Source of the DNA: Comamonadaceae bacterium
Lineage (GTDB): Bacteria; Pseudomonadota; Gammaproteobacteria; Burkholderiales; Burkholderiaceae_C
Length of the DNA stretch: 39,741 nt
Reading direction: 5' to 3'
NCBI GenBank assembly: GCA_947450255.1
Contig: CANFVA010000009.1
Span: 1-39,741 of the forward strand
Under the pieces are notes generated by a model. The model had not been told where the DNA came from. It saw nothing but the letters and a program-made list of their open reading frames with translations, and ran no database searches. Every line of letters starts with the position of its first letter. Positions within the stretch are counted from its first letter, which is position 1. Shown in pieces: positions 23,174 through 30,333 of the stretch. The translations under genes and the position numbers were made by a program.

Positions 23174-24688
23174 ATGCAAACCTCACTCTCCTCCACCAAA
23201 GTCCTGGTCGTCGGCGCAGGCATCATGGGCGCAGGTATTGCGCAAGTCGCCGCGCAGGCGGGGCACAGCGTGTACCTGGTGGATGCGCGCGCGGGTGCAG
23301 CGCAGCAGGCCTGCGCCAAGTTGCGAGAAGGCCTGGACGCCCTAGTAGCCAAGGGCAAATTTACGCAAGCACAGGTCGATACGCTCATGGGGCGCATCCA
23401 ACCGGTCGCTGGCTTTGCCGATGCGGCGGACGCAGGTTTGGTAGTCGAGGCGATTGTCGAAAACCTGGACGCCAAGCGCGCCTTGTTTAGCGAGCTGGAG
23501 GCTTTGCTCAGCGACGCGTGTGTGCTGGCCAGCAATACTTCTTCACTATCCATTACCGCTATCGCCAAGGGTTTGCGCCAGCCAGCGCGTGTGGTGGGCA
23601 TGCATTTTTTCAATCCTGTACCGGTGATGAAACTGGTGGAAGTGGTATCCGGTTTGCAAACCTCGCCCGGGGTAGCGCAGGCGATTTTTGATTTGTCCAA
23701 AGCCTGGGGCAAAGTGCCGGTGCATGCGCGCTCGACGCCAGGCTTTATCGTCAACCGCATTGCCCGGCCGTTTTATGCCGAGGCGCTGGCGCTGCTGCAC
23801 GAGCAAAGCGCCAGCCCCCAGGTACTGGACGCTTGCATGCGCGCCATCGGCTTTCGCATGGGGCCCTGCGAGCTGATGGACTTGATCGGCCACGACACCA
23901 ATTTCGCCGTGACCCAAGCGGTATATGCGGCCAACTTTTTTGACAAGCGCTATACGCCTTCCTTGGTGCAAAGCGCGCTGGTCGATGGCGGCATGTTGGG
24001 CCGCAAAAGCGGGCGCGGTATTTACGACTACGCCGCAGGCAGCAAGCCGCCGGTGGTGGACATGCAAGCCCTGCCCTTGCCTGCTACCAGTCACCTGCAA
24101 TTGCACGGCCGCCCGCAGGACGCACACACCATGGCCGACTGGCAAGCGCGCTTACAAGCCGCTGGCATCACGGTGGAACTGGTGCCCGATAGCGCATGGA
24201 CGGGCATGCAGGCGGGCAACTTGCAGATCCGCCAGACCGATGGCCGACCCGCATCTGCGCTGGGCGCGCATGTGGTGGTGTACGACTGGCACGTACCGCA
24301 AGGCGGCGCGCCGGTACTGGCTTTTGCGGCGTCCAGCGGCGCCAGCGAAGACCAGATCGCGCAAGCGCAGGCAGTGCTGGGCGCGCTGGGCTTTGCGCCG
24401 CAGCGTGTGGCCGACCAACCTGGCCTGGTGGTGGCGCGGACCTTGGCGATGCTGGTCAATGAAGCGGCCGATGCGGTGCAACAAGGCGTGTGCGACCCCG
24501 CAGGCGCCGATGCTGCCATGAAGTTGGGCGTGAACTACCCGGCAGGCCCGTTTGACTGGCTGGCGCGCTGGGGCGCACCGGCGGTGGTACAGGTGCTAGA
24601 GGCGCTCGATGTCCATTACCGCGGGGAGCGCTACCGCGTCAGCCCCTGGCTGCGCCACGCGGTGTGGCAGACACACCATACCGCTTAA
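23174..24688 (+). CDS. 3-hydroxyacyl-CoA dehydrogenase, PaaH-like (probable 3-hydroxyadipyl-CoA dehydrogenase)
   Basis: A 504-residue NAD-dependent dehydrogenase of the PaaH type. The Rossmann motif GAGIMGAGIA is at 14-23, the SNTSSLSITAIA and GMHFFNPVPVMKLVEVV segments hold the catalytic Ser/His, and 3-hydroxyacyl-CoA dehydrogenase C-terminal domains occur twice (around 185-285 and 400-500). In the lower box pathway it would oxidise 3-hydroxyadipyl-CoA to 3-oxoadipyl-CoA, the substrate of the thiolase encoded next. It follows boxA by 56 bp. No ribosome binding site stands out before the ATG at 23174. Confidence 0.88.
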   Translation: MQTSLSSTKVLVVGAGIMGAGIAQVAAQAGHSVYLVDARAGAAQQACAKLREGLDALVAKGKFTQAQVDTLMGRIQPVAGFADAADAGLVVEAIVENLDAKRALFSELEALLSDACVLASNTSSLSITAIAKGLRQPARVVGMHFFNPVPVMKLVEVVSGLQTSPGVAQAIFDLSKAWGKVPVHARSTPGFIVNRIARPFYAEALALLHEQSASPQVLDACMRAIGFRMGPCELMDLIGHDTNFAVTQAVYAANFFDKRYTPSLVQSALVDGGMLGRKSGRGIYDYAAGSKPPVVDMQALPLPATSHLQLHGRPQDAHTMADWQARLQAAGITVELVPDSAWTGMQAGNLQIRQTDGRPASALGAHVVVYDWHVPQGGAPVLAFAASSGASEDQIAQAQAVLGALGFAPQRVADQPGLVVARTLAMLVNEAADAVQQGVCDPAGADAAMKLGVNYPAGPFDWLARWGAPAVVQVLEALDVHYRGERYRVSPWLRHAVWQTHHTA

Positions 24689-24715
24689 GGAATGCCTGCA
24701 TGAAGCCAAATCTCT

Positions 24716-24796
24716 TGTTGCGAGGCCGCAGGCCGTGGCAATCCATGGTGGCGTGCCTGCATGGATCGCCGCGTCGCTGCGCTCCTGGCGATGACA
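24716..24796 (+). repeat. Dispersed palindromic repeat, copy 2 (longer element)
   Basis: The left arm TTGCGAGGCCGC, then AGGCCGTGGCAATCCATGG, closely matches the minus strand of 21515-21549. A right arm from about 24761 (ATGGATCGCCGCGTCGCTGC, then GCTCCTGGCGATGAC) is an imperfect reverse complement of the left arm. The whole is an approximately 80-bp imperfect palindrome filling most of the 154-bp gap between the PaaH-like gene and the thiolase gene. No transposase is associated. Confidence 0.65.
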
Positions 24797-24842
24797 TAGT
24801 TCAGCGATAGCGAATTTTCATTTTTCCAATGCGAGACACACC

Positions 24843-26045
24843 ATGCAAGACGCTTTTATTTGCGACGCCATCCGCACCCCTTTTGGCCGCTACAGCGGCG
24901 CGCTGTCCTCGGTGCGCGCCGATGACCTGGCAGCCATTCCCATCCGGGCGCTGATGGAGCGCAACCCCGGCGTGAATTGGGCGGCGCTAGATGACGTTTT
25001 TTACGGCTGCGCCAACCAAGCTGGCGAAGACAACCGCAACGTAGCGCGCATGGCCACGCTGCTGGCGGGCTTGCCGGTGGACGTGCCTGGCGCCACTATC
25101 AACCGCTTGTGCGGCTCCAGCCTGGACGCGGTGGGCAGCGCAGCGCGCGCCATCAAAAGCGGTGAAGCGCAGTTGATGATCGCCGGTGGTGTAGAAAGCA
25201 TGAGCCGCGCCCCCTTTGTCATGCCGAAAATGGACAGTGCTTTTGGCCGCAATAACGCGGTCTATGACACCACCATCGGCTGGCGGTTTATCAACCCACT
25301 CATGAAGCAGCTCTATGGCGTGGACTCCATGCCCGAGACGGCGGAAAACGTGGCGCAGCAATTTGGCATCGAACGCCAAGCCCAAGACCGCATGGCCTTG
25401 CGCTCGCAAGAGAATGCGGTACGCGCCCAAGGCGCGGGGTACTTTGACACCGAAATCACGCCGGTCAGCATCCCCCAGAAAAAAGGCGATGCCTTGGTGG
25501 TGGCGCGCGACGAACATCCGCGCAGCACGTCATTAGAAGCGCTAGCCCAACTCAAACCCATCGTGCACGCGCAAGGCTCGGTCACAGCGGGCAATGCCTC
25601 GGGCGTCAACGATGGCGCGTGTGCGCTGCTGCTGGCCAGCGCCAGCGCCGCACAGCAACACGGCCTGACACCCCGCGCCCGCGTGCTGGGCATGGCCACG
25701 GTGGGCCTGGCGCCACGCATCATGGGTTTTGGCCCGGCGCCCGCGGTGCGCAAAGTACTGGCCCAGGCCGGGCTGACGCTGGCGCAAATGGATGTGATCG
25801 AACTCAACGAAGCCTTTGCCGCCCAAGGCCTGGCGGTGCTGCGCGACCTGGGCTTGGCCGACGACGACGCGCGCGTCAACCCTAACGGCGGCGCCATCGC
25901 CCTGGGCCACCCCCTGGGCGCCAGCGGCGCGCGGCTGGTTACCACGGCGCTGAACCAGTTGGAGCGCAGTGGGGGGCGATATGGTCTGTGCACTATGTGC
26001 ATCGGCGTGGGTCAGGGGATTGCGCTGGTGATGGAGCGGGTGTAA
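24843..26045 (+). CDS. pcaF: 3-oxoadipyl-CoA thiolase (PcaF/PaaJ-like)
   Basis: A 400-residue degradative thiolase. It has Cys90 in NRLCGSSLDAVGSAARAI, His356 in ALGHPLGASGARL and Cys386 in LCTMCIGVGQG, the standard catalytic trio. The N-terminus DAFICDAIRTPFGRYSGALSSVRADDLAA is characteristic of 3-oxoadipyl-CoA thiolases. It cleaves 3-oxoadipyl-CoA with CoA to succinyl-CoA and acetyl-CoA, ending the box route. It is the last gene of the plus-strand box series. The symbol is by similarity; paaJ would be equivalent in this context. Confidence 0.9.
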   Translation: MQDAFICDAIRTPFGRYSGALSSVRADDLAAIPIRALMERNPGVNWAALDDVFYGCANQAGEDNRNVARMATLLAGLPVDVPGATINRLCGSSLDAVGSAARAIKSGEAQLMIAGGVESMSRAPFVMPKMDSAFGRNNAVYDTTIGWRFINPLMKQLYGVDSMPETAENVAQQFGIERQAQDRMALRSQENAVRAQGAGYFDTEITPVSIPQKKGDALVVARDEHPRSTSLEALAQLKPIVHAQGSVTAGNASGVNDGACALLLASASAAQQHGLTPRARVLGMATVGLAPRIMGFGPAPAVRKVLAQAGLTLAQMDVIELNEAFAAQGLAVLRDLGLADDDARVNPNGGAIALGHPLGASGARLVTTALNQLERSGGRYGLCTMCIGVGQGIALVMERV

Positions 26046-26075
26046 CAGCCTGCATTTCCCAAAAGTACCTATTCG

Positions 26076-26112
26076 TGATGTTTGATGCGTGATGTGCTAG
26101 CATCAAACATCA
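26076..26112 (+). promoter_or_regulatory. Perfect inverted-repeat operator of the vapBC module
   Basis: TGATGTTTGATGC (26076-26088) and GCATCAAACATCA (26100-26112) are perfect 13-bp complements separated by 11 bp, ending 15 bp before the vapB start. VapBC complexes repress their own promoters by binding such repeats, so autoregulation is the likely role. Each arm also contains a repeated TGATG submotif. Confidence 0.8.
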
Positions 26113-26127
26113 AACACGAGGTGTGCC

Positions 26128-26406
26128 ATGCGAACCACTCTAGACATTGCCGACGATGTGCTTTTTGCCGCCAAGGAAATTGCAAAGCGCGAGAAAAAGT
26201 CGCTTGGCCAAACGATTAGCGAACTCGCACGCCGCGCTTTCACGCAGCCCACTGCGGTGAGCGACTTGGACCCGGCGCATGTACCGAGTGGCACCTTGCG
26301 GGTGGCTGAACGTTTGGCGCGCTACGGCATTAGCCCTCTGCCCGCCAGAGGCGGCATTGTCAGCAACGAGCTGATTGAGCGCTTGCGCGATGCCGAGGGC
26401 ATTTGA
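26128..26406 (+). CDS. vapB: VapB-like antitoxin (ribbon-helix-helix)
   Basis: A 92-residue small protein starting MRTTLDIADDVLFAAKEIA, the ribbon-helix-helix pattern of VapB/CopG-type antitoxins, continuing KREKKSLGQTISELARRAF. The C-terminal half is expected to wrap the toxin. GAGG precedes the ATG at 26128. The stop overlaps the toxin start (TGATG at 26404-26408). It is preceded by a perfect inverted repeat, consistent with autorepression together with VapC. Confidence 0.85.
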   Translation: MRTTLDIADDVLFAAKEIAKREKKSLGQTISELARRAFTQPTAVSDLDPAHVPSGTLRVAERLARYGISPLPARGGIVSNELIERLRDAEGI

Positions 26407-26834
26407 TGCGCGCATTGCTAGACATCAACGTCCTCATTGCACTGCACGACCGCGATCACATCCACCACGAACGGGCTGCGCTGTGGCTAGAAGCGCACAT
26501 TGCACATGGCTGGGCCAGCTGCCCACTGACCCAAAATGGCTGCTTGCGCATCATGAGCCAGCCCGGTTACAGCAAGCCCCAGCCTTTGTCTGCGCTGGTA
26601 GTCATGTTGCAAGGCTCCACCGCCACCACTTTTCATCAGCTGTGGGCCGACGACATTAGTGTTTTGGATGCTGGGCGCTTTCACCACCCACACATCCATG
26701 GGCCACGGCAATTGACCGACTTGTATCTGCTGGGGCTGGCCGTAAAGAACGCTGGTCGATTCGTAACCTTCGATGCACGCATTCCCTTGAGCGCGGTGCA
26801 CGGAGCGAGTCCCGCGCATTTGGTCACTTTGTAA
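26406..26834 (+). CDS. vapC: VapC-like PIN-domain ribonuclease toxin
   Basis: A 142-residue PIN-domain protein. The first acidic residue lies in RALLDINVLIALHD, with a conserved central segment around NGCLRIMSQPGY and C-terminal acidic positions in LTDLYLLGLAVKNAGRFVTFDARI. PIN-domain VapC toxins cleave specific RNAs, often initiator tRNA or rRNA, when released from VapB; the target here is unknown. The ATG at 26406 overlapping the vapB stop is preferred over the TTG immediately before it. Confidence 0.87.
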   Translation: MRALLDINVLIALHDRDHIHHERAALWLEAHIAHGWASCPLTQNGCLRIMSQPGYSKPQPLSALVVMLQGSTATTFHQLWADDISVLDAGRFHHPHIHGPRQLTDLYLLGLAVKNAGRFVTFDARIPLSAVHGASPAHLVTL

Positions 26835-26884
26835 GCAAACCGAACACCTAGTCGATGGCAAGCGACCCAAGGCACAATCGCCAA

Positions 26885-28378
26885 ATGAACAACCAAGCCC
26901 CCTTTATTGCCCCCCAAAAATTCACCTCTGCCGCCGATGCCTTGGCGCAAGTGCAAAGCATTTATGCCCAAAGCATCGCCCACTTGCGCGCCTGCATGCA
27001 GGCCTTTGTGGCGGGGGATGACAGCCTAGGCCGTGTGCGTGCTTTCTACCCGCTGGTGCGCTTGCATACCGACACCGTGTCGCGCACCGGCAAGGCGGAG
27101 GGCGCGGGCCTGAGCTATGGCTTTGTCGCCGGGCCGGGGCGTTTTGAAACTACGCTGACGCGGCCTGATTTGTATGGGCGCTACTACTTGGAGCAGTTTC
27201 AATTGCTGCTCAACAACCACGCGGTGGAGCTAGAAATTTGCACCAGCACGCAGCCCATACCCGTACATTTTTCGTTTGCTGATAACGACCACCTGGAAGG
27301 CGAGATGAGCACCGAGCGTAGCGCCCGTATGCGCGATGTGTTTGACCTGCCGGACCTGGCCGCCATGGACGACGGCATTGCCAACGGCACCTATGCGCCC
27401 GGCCCTGGCGAGGCGCAGCCCTTGTCGCTGTTTACCGCCCCGCGCGTGGACTATTCGCTGCACCGCCTGCGCCACTACACCGGCACGCTGCCCGAGCATT
27501 TTCAGAACTTTGTGCTGTTCACCAACTACCAGTTTTATATCGACGAATTCATCGCCCTGGGCCGCGCCGCCATGGCCGACCCGCACAGCGCCTACAGCGC
27601 CTTTGTGGAGCCGGGTAACTTGACGACTCGCCGCGTAGCCACTGCCGGGGCTGCGGCGCAGGCCGAAGGCCAGAGCCCGCCGCGCCTGCCGCAAATGCCG
27701 GGCTACCACCTGGTGCGCGAAGACGGCAGCGGCATCAGCATGGTCAACATCGGCGTCGGCCCGGCCAATGCCAAAAACATCACCGACCATATCGCCGTGC
27801 TGCGCCCCCACGCCTGGATCATGCTGGGCCACTGCGCCGGCCTGCGCAATACCCAGCAACTGGGTGACTATGTGCTAGCGCACGGCTATGTACGCGAAGA
27901 CCATGTGCTGGACGAAGAGCTGCCGCTGTGGGTGCCCATCCCCGCGCTGGCCGAAATCCAGGTGGCGCTGGAGCAAGCGGTGGCCGATGTCACGGGCCTG
28001 AAAGGCAGTGCGCTAAAAAGTATTTTGCGCACCGGCACCGTGGCCAGCACGGACAACCGCAACTGGGAACTGCTGCCGGACAACCAAGCCCAACGCCGCT
28101 TCAGCCAAAGCCGCGCCGTAGCCCTGGACATGGAAAGCGCCACCATCGCCGCCAACGGCTTTCGCTTTCGGGTGCCCTATGGCACCTTGCTGTGCGTGAG
28201 TGACAAACCGCTGCACGGCGAAATCAAACTCCCCGGCATGGCCAACCATTTCTACCGCGAACGGGTGGACCAGCATTTGCGCATCGGCATGCGCGCCATT
28301 GAACTCATGCGTGAACGTGGGCTGGACCAACTGCACAGCCGCAAGCTGCGCAGCTTTGCGGAGGTGGCGTTTCAGTAG
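26885..28378 (+). CDS. amn: AMP nucleosidase
   Basis: A 497-residue enzyme hydrolysing AMP to adenine and ribose 5-phosphate, a control point of adenylate pools. The N-terminal AMP-nucleosidase domain and a C-terminal nucleoside-phosphorylase-like domain are recognisable, the latter with ISMVNIGVGPANAKNITDHIAVLRPHAWIMLGHCAGL and ALDMESATIAANGFRFRVPYGTLLCVSDKPLHGEIKLPG. The length matches Amn. The ATG at 26885 (MNNQAPFIAPQKF) is chosen; an ATG at 26855 would add 10 residues without family support. It reads independently and is closed by a hairpin at 28440-28470. Confidence 0.9.
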   Translation: MNNQAPFIAPQKFTSAADALAQVQSIYAQSIAHLRACMQAFVAGDDSLGRVRAFYPLVRLHTDTVSRTGKAEGAGLSYGFVAGPGRFETTLTRPDLYGRYYLEQFQLLLNNHAVELEICTSTQPIPVHFSFADNDHLEGEMSTERSARMRDVFDLPDLAAMDDGIANGTYAPGPGEAQPLSLFTAPRVDYSLHRLRHYTGTLPEHFQNFVLFTNYQFYIDEFIALGRAAMADPHSAYSAFVEPGNLTTRRVATAGAAAQAEGQSPPRLPQMPGYHLVREDGSGISMVNIGVGPANAKNITDHIAVLRPHAWIMLGHCAGLRNTQQLGDYVLAHGYVREDHVLDEELPLWVPIPALAEIQVALEQAVADVTGLKGSALKSILRTGTVASTDNRNWELLPDNQAQRRFSQSRAVALDMESATIAANGFRFRVPYGTLLCVSDKPLHGEIKLPGMANHFYRERVDQHLRIGMRAIELMRERGLDQLHSRKLRSFAEVAFQ

Positions 28379-28439
28379 GGATGCGGGTCGCAAAGCTTGG
28401 GGCCTGGCAAGGGGAATGCTTCCTTGGTGCGCTCCTTAT

Positions 28440-28470
28440 TTGGTGGCTACCGAAAATAGCCACCAATTTT
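28440..28470 (+). terminator. Intrinsic terminator downstream of amn
   Basis: TTGGTGGCTA (28440-28449) and TAGCCACCAA (28457-28466) form a perfect 10-bp stem with a 7-nt loop, followed by TTTT (28467-28470). The T tract is short, so termination may be partial, but it is the best terminator-like structure in the window. It lies 61 bp after the amn stop. Confidence 0.7.
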
Positions 28471-28512
28471 GAATGTGTCTATTACAGCCCGCTCAAACCA
28501 TGGCCATAGCTA

Positions 28513-28547
28513 TTGACGCAAACTAAAATTATGGTTAGATTGACCAT
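28513..28547 (+). promoter_or_regulatory. Predicted promoter and operator of the TumE/TumA-like module
   Basis: TTGACG (28513-28518), a 17-nt spacer and TAGATT (28536-28541) form a good sigma70 promoter. The tumE ATG is only 6 nt beyond the -10 box, so transcription would begin at or next to the start codon, implying a leaderless message. ATGGT (28531-28535) and ACCAT (28543-28547) form an inverted repeat around the -10 box, a candidate autoregulatory operator. Confidence 0.6.
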
Positions 28548-28841
28548 ATGAAGGCCAAGCGACTTTTCTACGATAAAGCGGTTTTGCCGGACGGCGGGGT
28601 GGTTGAAATGACGATCTGGCAGCTACCGGCACCGTCTGCAGAAAGGCCGCATGGGCTGAAATACAGTTTGTTTTATGGGCGCGATGGGGAACGCATCGTG
28701 GGATATGACAACGAACGGGGCAAGGGTGACCACAAACACCTGGGTGTCACGCAGATGCCCTATCGGTTTGTCAATATGGAGAAATTGGTGGCTGATTTTC
28801 TGGCCGATGTAGAAAGGGCGACACATGGGAACGACACCTAA
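28548..28841 (+). CDS. TumE-family (DUF6516) putative toxin
   Basis: A 97-residue protein resembling the DUF6516/TumE toxin family. It has an N-terminal beta-rich region (RLFYDKAVLPDGGVVEMTIWQLP), a Tyr/Arg-containing HGLKYSLFYGRDGERIVGYDNERGKGDHKH segment and the typical ending PYRFVNMEKLVADFLADVE. Its 3' end overlaps the next gene by 17 bp, the usual toxin-first order of this pair. Members are implicated as toxins paired with a small HTH antitoxin; the mode of action is not deducible here. Confidence 0.75.
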   Translation: MKAKRLFYDKAVLPDGGVVEMTIWQLPAPSAERPHGLKYSLFYGRDGERIVGYDNERGKGDHKHLGVTQMPYRFVNMEKLVADFLADVERATHGNDT

Positions 28842-29187
28842 AGTGCAGGTCAACGTGGACAGCTTGGCCGCTATGGGCAAGCGCTTTAGCCAAGCATGGG
28901 GCCGCGCCGTCAAGGGCGAACAGAGCGAGGAGACGCACATCACCTTTTTGGATGTGCAGACCATGCTGGAAACGCTGTCTCCGCGCCGGCTAGACATGCT
29001 GCGCCACGTCCGCCAGCACGGTGCCAGCAACGTACGCGAACTGGCGCAAGCATTGGCGCGCGATTACAAAAATGTTCACCAGGACGTTGCCATACTGGAA
29101 GCCACGGGCTTGCTGGTGCGTGATGGCCGCAAGCTGTCTGCGCCTTGGGACGAATTGCAAGCGAATGTTTCTTTGCTGCCTTCTTAA
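28825..29187 (+). CDS. TumA-like winged-HTH antitoxin / transcriptional regulator
   Basis: A 120-residue protein with a winged helix-turn-helix near residues 50-105 (LSPRRLDMLRHVRQHGASNVRELAQALARDYKNVHQDVAILEATGLLVRDG), as in the putative DNA-binding proteins that partner TumE-type toxins. The N-terminal 45 residues probably contact the toxin. It overlaps tumE by 17 bp, so the two are translated together. It probably represses the promoter at 28513-28547 through the ATGGT/ACCAT repeat. Confidence 0.75.
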   Translation: MGTTPKVQVNVDSLAAMGKRFSQAWGRAVKGEQSEETHITFLDVQTMLETLSPRRLDMLRHVRQHGASNVRELAQALARDYKNVHQDVAILEATGLLVRDGRKLSAPWDELQANVSLLPS

Positions 29188-29247
29188 CTATTGAATGCCA
29201 AAGTACCTGAATGCGAAATTGCAGCTGCGGGCGCAATCACAATAACA

Positions 29248-29504
29248 TTGACCAAAAAAAACGAAGACACTGTCCTACAGCGCGTGCAAAGTGATGCGGT
29301 TTTTGCACAAACACTGCTTCATGAAACTACAACCCTATTTCTAAACAGCGAGACCGAACCCCCCGCTTGATCTTGCACGATCTGGTTAACGCCACCATGG
29401 GCTTCGGGCAACCTGCAAAGATTACCGCCAACCCCAGCAAGAGCATGCACCGAATGTTGTCCCCGAAGGGGAACTCCAGCATGAATAACTTGGCGGCAAC
29501 CTAA
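29248..29504 (+). pseudogene. Frameshifted remnant of a HigA-like addiction-module antitoxin
   Basis: From a TTG at 29248 one frame reads LTKKNEDTVLQRVQSDAVFA then QTLLHETTTLFLNSETEPPA and stops at about 29370. The next frame then continues RLILHDLVNATMGFGQPAKI, TANPSKSMHRMLSPKGNSSM and NNLAAT to a stop at 29502-29504. The two halves join into the order typical of small antitoxins that pair with RelE/HigB toxins (LILRDLVNAT..., KSLHRML.PKGNP.MNNL). A single-base indel near 29365 and early truncation after MNNLAAT suggest a dead gene. No toxin gene was found upstream. Confidence 0.65.
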
Positions 29505-29536
29505 TTTTCTAATGGCGAACCCAAAACCACCACTTT

Positions 29537-29842
29537 TTACTTATGTTGTCCCAATGCAGCCTTAACAACCCAAAGGAAGTTGGACGGTGGCTTACATGCC
29601 ATTTTTGACTTGAATTTAATTTCGAATATATTTTTTCTTCGCTTTATCGAAACTTCACAGGCGTTTATCAAAAACCCTTTGTCATCAACCTCTTCATCGG
29701 CAGATGCCCACTCATCTGCGCCAAATGAGTTTAAGGTAATGGAGTCTGTTACCTTGCTATAAAAGCCAAATGCGACTTCATTGCTTTCACGACCCCTCCC
29801 CCAAATAACTCGGGATTCGACCTTTAACTTACCTTGATCCAT
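29537..29842 (-). CDS. Hypothetical protein
   Basis: A 101-residue open frame beginning MDQGKLKVESRVIWGRGRES, with no family I recognise. It lacks a signal peptide or membrane segment. It alternates beta-like stretches (EVAFGFYSKVTDSITLNSFG) with a basic C-terminal half (SIKRRKNIFEIKFKSK). Its DNA is much more AT-rich than the flanking genes, suggesting recent acquisition. It shares strand and AT-rich composition with the next orphan gene 45 bp upstream, so they may form a pair. No clear ribosome binding site was seen. Confidence 0.5.
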   Translation of the reverse strand: MDQGKLKVESRVIWGRGRESNEVAFGFYSKVTDSITLNSFGADEWASADEEVDDKGFLINACEVSIKRRKNIFEIKFKSKMACKPPSNFLWVVKAALGQHK

Positions 29843-29887
29843 AAAAATTCGAACAAAATCCTGCGATTAATCTCTGTTGAAATGTTG

Positions 29888-30319
29888 CTAACACAATTCC
29901 TCATCGTACTCTGAATCATCTAAATTATTTGAATCGGCTTTAACACAATACCAAAGAAAACCCGGGGTTCTGAAATGAATTAAATAGTCTGAAAGTTCCG
30001 CGATTGAATTAAAAGGTACAGTGAAAAAAAATAGAAATATAAGTTTTCGCAAAGAGTCCAAGTTCGCAGACTTTTTTGCCTTCATTTTCAACTCCTTCAA
30101 CGTATGTAGTGACAAACCAAGCAACCTCTTAAGAGCTGCTTCCGATAGCCCGATACTCACGCGCACTTTGGGGTCTATGGAAACCGCCACTTTGGTCACC
30201 CACCCCTCCCGTCGCATGCAATGACCAATCGACTCCAATTGATCACATTCAAACTGGCGCATCGCCAAAGTAAATAAATATTTATTTTGGCAATAGATTA
30301 CCCTAACATACCAATCCAC
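29888..30319 (-). CDS. Hypothetical protein
   Basis: A 143-residue open frame without recognisable family. The GTG start at 30319 is favoured over the ATG at 30262 by a strong GGGAGG placed 7 nt upstream. A lysine/leucine-rich middle (LGLSLHTLKELKMKAKKSAN) precedes a hydrophobic run (LRKLIFLFFFTVPF) that could be one membrane helix. The C-terminus is acidic (NNLDDSEYDEELC). The DNA is AT-rich compared with its neighbours. It diverges from nodI with only 14 bp between start codons. A small two-gene accessory unit with 29537-29842 is plausible. Confidence 0.55.
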   Translation of the reverse strand: MDWYVRVIYCQNKYLFTLAMRQFECDQLESIGHCMRREGWVTKVAVSIDPKVRVSIGLSEAALKRLLGLSLHTLKELKMKAKKSANLDSLRKLIFLFFFTVPFNSIAELSDYLIHFRTPGFLWYCVKADSNNLDDSEYDEELC

Positions 30320-30333
30320 GACAATCCCTCCCC

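Noticed and set aside
30287-30333. nodI promoter built on TTGGCA at 30287
   Set aside because: No acceptable -10 hexamer lies 16-18 bp downstream, so no promoter was called.
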